Shown here piece by piece: positions 16,764-19,928 of a stretch of DNA of 19,928 nt (position 1 is the first letter of the stretch; the number at the start of each line of letters is the position of its first letter). The translations under genes and the position numbers were made by a program. Under the pieces are notes generated by a model that was given only the letters and a program-made list of their open reading frames with translations, was not told the DNA's origin and did no database searches. The DNA comes from Clostridium sp. CAG:575 (GTDB taxonomy: Bacteria; Bacillota; Clostridia; TANB77; CAG-508), in the NCBI GenBank assembly GCA_000435535.1, contig FR884461.1, positions 1 to 19,928 on the forward strand, written 5' to 3'.

Positions 16764-18134
16764 ATGAAAATACAAAAAGAAAAAACAGTAATTATTAAAA
16801 AATCGTATATTTGGTCTGCAATTGCTATATTTTTGGTGATAACTGTATGTTTAGTAGCAACTGTGGTTAGAGAAAAAAATGAAATGAAATTAGCTTCTAA
16901 TAATGATTATAATATGGCGTTTTATGAATTGGTGGATTATGTACAAAATGTAGAAACATATTTAGCAAAATCTTTAATTTCTAGTACACCAGAGCATGGA
17001 GCAGAAACATTGACAAATGTATGGAGAGAGGCAAATTTGGCACAAACATATTTATCAAGATTACCAATAGAAAGTCAAGAGCTAGAAAATACTCAAAAAT
17101 TTTTAAATCAAGTAAGTGATTATAGTTATTCATTATCAAGGAAAAATATTTATAATGAAAGTTTAACAGATGAAGATTTGAAGAATTTAAAAGATTTACA
17201 TGATTATAGTACAGAATTAGAAAATACTTTAAATCAATTGTCAGAAGATATAAATATGGGAAGAGTAACTTGGGATAAAATGACTAATAAAAGCAATAAG
17301 ATGTTGGCACAGCAAGTAAGTACAAATTTAGAAGGATTTAGTAATTTAGAAGAAAATTTTCATGAATATTCAGGTCTAATATATGATGGTGCATTTTCTG
17401 AACATGTAACAAGTAGTGAGGCTAAAGGACTTACAGGAGATGATATAGATGAAGAAACAGCAAAGCAAAAGGCGATAGAATTTATCGGAAATGAAAAAAT
17501 AAAAGAAATACAAAATATGGGATTTTCTGAAAATGCAACAATTCCAGAATATAATTTTTCTATAAAAACAAATAAAGAGGATAATATTACAATTTCAGTT
17601 TCTAAAAAAGGCGGACATATAATATATATGAATTCAAATCGAGAAGTTAATACAGAAATTATAAGTCAGGATGAAGCCAATAGAAAAGGAAAAGAATTTT
17701 TAGAAGAAAAAGGCTTTAAATCGATGAAAGAAACTTATTATTTAAAACAAGATGGAATAGTAACAATAAATTATGCGTATGTACAAGATAATGTTACTGT
17801 ATATTCAGATTTAATAAAAGTTAAAGTGGCTTTGGATAATGGAGAAATATTAGGAATAGAAACAACAGGATATTTAAATAATCATACTGTAAGAGATACC
17901 TCAAAAATTAGTATAACTGCCGAAAATGCAAAGAAAACATTAAATAAAAATTTAGATATTATGTCAGAAGGATTAGCTATTATACCAACCGAGTTTAAAA
18001 CAGAGATTTTATGCTATGAGTTTAAGGGAAAAGTAGAGGATAGAGAGTTTTTAGTTTATATAAATGCTGAGAATGGAAGAGAAGAAGATATATTAATTAT
18101 TACAAATACACCTAATGGAACTTTAACTATGTAA
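16764..18134 (+). CDS. ypeB: germination protein YpeB
   Basis: YpeB is the partner SleB needs for stable localisation in the dormant spore; it sits on the inner spore membrane. The order is a short basic start, a membrane segment at residues 15-35 (WSAIAIFLVITVCLVATVV), then the YpeB helical domain to about residue 210 with NVWREANLAQTYLSRLP and the ELENTLNQLSEDI helix. PepSY-type repeats fill about 225-456, each starting with an Ala/Lys-rich helix such as ETAKQKAIEFIG. The length of 456 residues matches Bacillus YpeB (about 450). I chose the ATG at 16764 because AAAGGA is 7 bases before it; an in-frame ATG at 16740 lies upstream of that site. It is co-transcribed with sleB and followed by a strong hairpin terminator. 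Confidence 0.95.
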   Translation: MKIQKEKTVIIKKSYIWSAIAIFLVITVCLVATVVREKNEMKLASNNDYNMAFYELVDYVQNVETYLAKSLISSTPEHGAETLTNVWREANLAQTYLSRLPIESQELENTQKFLNQVSDYSYSLSRKNIYNESLTDEDLKNLKDLHDYSTELENTLNQLSEDINMGRVTWDKMTNKSNKMLAQQVSTNLEGFSNLEENFHEYSGLIYDGAFSEHVTSSEAKGLTGDDIDEETAKQKAIEFIGNEKIKEIQNMGFSENATIPEYNFSIKTNKEDNITISVSKKGGHIIYMNSNREVNTEIISQDEANRKGKEFLEEKGFKSMKETYYLKQDGIVTINYAYVQDNVTVYSDLIKVKVALDNGEILGIETTGYLNNHTVRDTSKISITAENAKKTLNKNLDIMSEGLAIIPTEFKTEILCYEFKGKVEDREFLVYINAENGREEDILIITNTPNGTLTM

Positions 18135-18176
18135 GATAAAATATTTAAAAGTGTATTAAAGAAGAGCAAATAAATT

Positions 18177-18222
18177 AGCCTTGAAATGATTAATTGTTTT
18201 AGTCATTTCAAGGCTTTATAAT
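18177..18222. terminator. bidirectional terminator between ypeB and the VanW gene
   Basis: A 13-bp perfect stem (18177-18189 with 18203-18215) closes on a 13-base loop. TTTATAATTT follows on the plus strand and TAATTTATTT on the minus strand. It lies 43 bases after the ypeB stop and 18 bases beyond the stop of the convergent minus-strand gene, so it can serve both. Confidence 0.8.
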
Positions 18223-18232
18223 TTGGATTTTA

Positions 18233-19834
18233 TTAATGTCTTAGATATTTGTCTTTTGATAGTAATGTTGTACTAACAACAGTTCCATTTTTCTTTAAAA
18301 TTTTGTAGGCTTCTGAATAAATTGCATTAGAAGTTGTGCTTGTAATACGTGATGTTAATTGAACTTCATAATCATTTGCTGTTTTAACTCCAAAAATATT
18401 ACATTTTGCAACACCACCAGAAACAGAACAATAAATTTTAATTGGATATTCTCTATTATTTTTAAACTGAAAATCAATTGCACCATATACAACAGTTGCA
18501 TCTCTACTAGCAGTAGAATATGATGGAATAAATTGATGATTAGTTCTTTGTACAATATCTAAATTTGCATATAAAACAGCATTATATAAAGTAGTGGTAA
18601 TTTGGCAAATTCCACCACCGACACCATCTACAATTTGACCATTTACATATGTTCCGGCTTCTTTGTAACCTGCTGCAGTTGTTCTATTTCCAACAACTTT
18701 ATTATATGAAAATGTTTGACCAGGCATAAGAACAGTACCATTTATTTTGTTTGCAGCTAATCTCAAATTAGTTGTTCTATTGGTTTGATTTGCATTGTAA
18801 TTAGTAGAAAATGTAGATAGTAAATTAGGAAATGCTTCTGAACCAATCATATTTGTAGATATTTTTGGATAAGTTACTTTTAATGGAATTGTACAAGTAT
18901 CTTGAGCATTTGCTAATAAGTTTTGAGCTTCTTCCATAGAAATTTTAAAATCTAAACCATTTTCACTTGGGTGTACTTTATATGGATTTTGTGTATAGTA
19001 AGCATCTTTGGCTTCTTTATATATTTCTTGATGAATTGCTTCTAAATTTACTTCAGAAGGATATGTAGTTATTGTTTGTATTTCAATTGGAGTATTATTA
19101 TTAAAATTTAAATTGTAAATTTCATTTTGGATTAATCCAACCATTTCATCAATGTTAATTTGCTTACCTTCTTTTCCTTTTGTTATAATTAAATTATTTT
19201 TTTCTATGTAATAACTATTTTCAATCATTTTATCAGGTAGATTGGCGGAAATTTCTTCTAAATTTTTTCTTAGCGCATCATTGTCTAATGAAAGATAAGG
19301 TTCTATGTTAATGTTAGAAAATTTTAGTTTAAAAATGTTGAAATTTTTTTCTAAAAGATTGCCAGATCTTCCAGTTTCATAAGCTGTATTAATAGCATCT
19401 TCTATATGAAAATCAATATTTAATGCAGAAGTAGAAATAGTTGATTTATAATCATCGTGTGTTAATATTATTTCTTCTGGAATTTTGCTTTGAATTTCTT
19501 CTGTTATTTTTGTAATTGCCTGTTCTTTAGTTAAATTAGAGACATCAATTCCTTTTATTGTTATTCCAGAATAGATAGTTTCTTTTTGGCTATTTGTATA
19601 AAAATAAAACATAGTGAGCAATATAACAATAACAGAAAGGACAACAACAGAAATTCCAAAAATTGCTAATCCGTCAAGTCCTTTTTTTGCAGTAGATGGA
19701 TTATATGGATGAAATTCATTAGTGGTATTATTTAAATTTTCATTTTTTGTATTATCTTTTTCTACAATATTGTTATTTTCAGTATTAGTGTTTATAAGTG
19801 GATTTTTTTCTAAAGTATTATTTTTTGAATCCAT
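18233..19834 (-). CDS. membrane-anchored VanW/YoaR-type protein with PG_binding_4-like repeats
   Basis: VanW-family proteins are envelope proteins of unknown biochemical role; the name comes from accessory vancomycin-resistance clusters and does not imply resistance here. The 533 residues run: an Asn-rich cytoplasmic tail (1-50), one membrane segment (56-79), and GITIKGIDVSNLTKEQA (90-106) opening a region to about 325 that resembles the PG_binding_4 repeats of YoaR. The VanW domain covers about 340-482, with FSTNYNANQTNRTTNLRLAA, LMPGQTFSYN and the invariant GGGICQITTTLYNA (407-420) holding C410. The tail ends AYKILKKNGTVVSTTLLSKDKY, usual for clostridial relatives. AAAGGG lies 7 bases before the ATG. 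No van resistance genes are nearby; a role in cell-wall or spore-envelope upkeep is only a guess. Confidence 0.92.
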   Translation of the reverse strand: MDSKNNTLEKNPLINTNTENNNIVEKDNTKNENLNNTTNEFHPYNPSTAKKGLDGLAIFGISVVVLSVIVILLTMFYFYTNSQKETIYSGITIKGIDVSNLTKEQAITKITEEIQSKIPEEIILTHDDYKSTISTSALNIDFHIEDAINTAYETGRSGNLLEKNFNIFKLKFSNINIEPYLSLDNDALRKNLEEISANLPDKMIENSYYIEKNNLIITKGKEGKQINIDEMVGLIQNEIYNLNFNNNTPIEIQTITTYPSEVNLEAIHQEIYKEAKDAYYTQNPYKVHPSENGLDFKISMEEAQNLLANAQDTCTIPLKVTYPKISTNMIGSEAFPNLLSTFSTNYNANQTNRTTNLRLAANKINGTVLMPGQTFSYNKVVGNRTTAAGYKEAGTYVNGQIVDGVGGGICQITTTLYNAVLYANLDIVQRTNHQFIPSYSTASRDATVVYGAIDFQFKNNREYPIKIYCSVSGGVAKCNIFGVKTANDYEVQLTSRITSTTSNAIYSEAYKILKKNGTVVSTTLLSKDKYLRH

Positions 19835-19914
19835 AAAATTTCCCTTTCTTAATTGCTTAGTATTATGATTTGTTTTTATATTAATAATTTATCTTTTATT
19901 AATTATTTGATGAT

Positions 19915-19923
19915 AGTATAACA
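19915..19923 (-). promoter_or_regulatory. extended -10 candidate upstream of the VanW gene
   Basis: On the minus strand TGTTATACT (extended -10) lies about 80 bases before the ATG. A matching -35 box would fall beyond the window edge. It is identical to the element before the HipA-like gene at 13861-13869. Confidence 0.35.
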
Positions 19924-19928
19924 TATAT

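Noticed and set aside
18233..19834. VanW as a sign of vancomycin resistance
   Set aside because: No vanRS, ligase or vanX/Y genes are near; VanW-domain proteins are common chromosomal envelope proteins in Clostridia.

Overview
The window is about three-quarters A+T and reads as the chromosome of a low-GC, endospore-forming member of the Clostridia, probably an uncultured gut lineage. The evidence is the Firmicutes-type order SRP RNA - dnaX - ybaB - recR, strong AAAGGA/GGAGG-type ribosome binding sites, a sleB-ypeB spore germination pair, a VanW/YoaR-type protein and sortase-anchored surface proteins. The lineage is an inference from gene content; no search was run.

Layout. (1) Positions 132-9593 are filled by one giant gene for a 3153-residue cell-surface protein built from DUF11-like, SdrD-B-like and Cna-B/SpaA-like domains, with a (DPDNP)7 spacer and a C-terminal MPPTG sorting signal. 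Halfway along, a membrane segment, a basic loop and a second complete signal-peptide-like segment follow each other, so the gene looks like two sortase-type surface proteins joined head to tail. (2) Positions 9654-10827 hold a terminator, tRNA-Arg(CCU), an unrecognised single-pass membrane protein starting at TTG, and a short Alu-less SRP RNA with a textbook promoter. (3) Positions 10886-13564 carry dnaX-ybaB-recR, the clamp-loader and recombination-repair cluster. (4) At 13580-13821 a 21-bp terminator hairpin overlaps the promoter, ribosome binding site and start codon of a 62-residue protein; a lone HipA/CtkA-type kinase follows. (5) On the minus strand at 14825-15955 is a MGDG-synthase/UgtP-type glycolipid glycosyltransferase. 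(6) At 16249-18134 is a two-gene operon of a minimal SleB-type cortex hydrolase and its partner YpeB. (7) On the minus strand at 18233-19834 is a membrane-anchored VanW/YoaR-type protein convergent with ypeB.

How they fit together. Most genes are either core information processing (SRP RNA, tRNA, DnaX, YbaB, RecR) or envelope and spore functions (giant adhesin, glycolipid synthesis, cortex lysis, VanW protein). No CRISPR array, insertion sequence, integrase, phage gene or attachment site was seen. The most unusual objects are the double surface protein with its internal anchor/signal hairpin, and the overlapping terminator-promoter-start signal downstream of recR.
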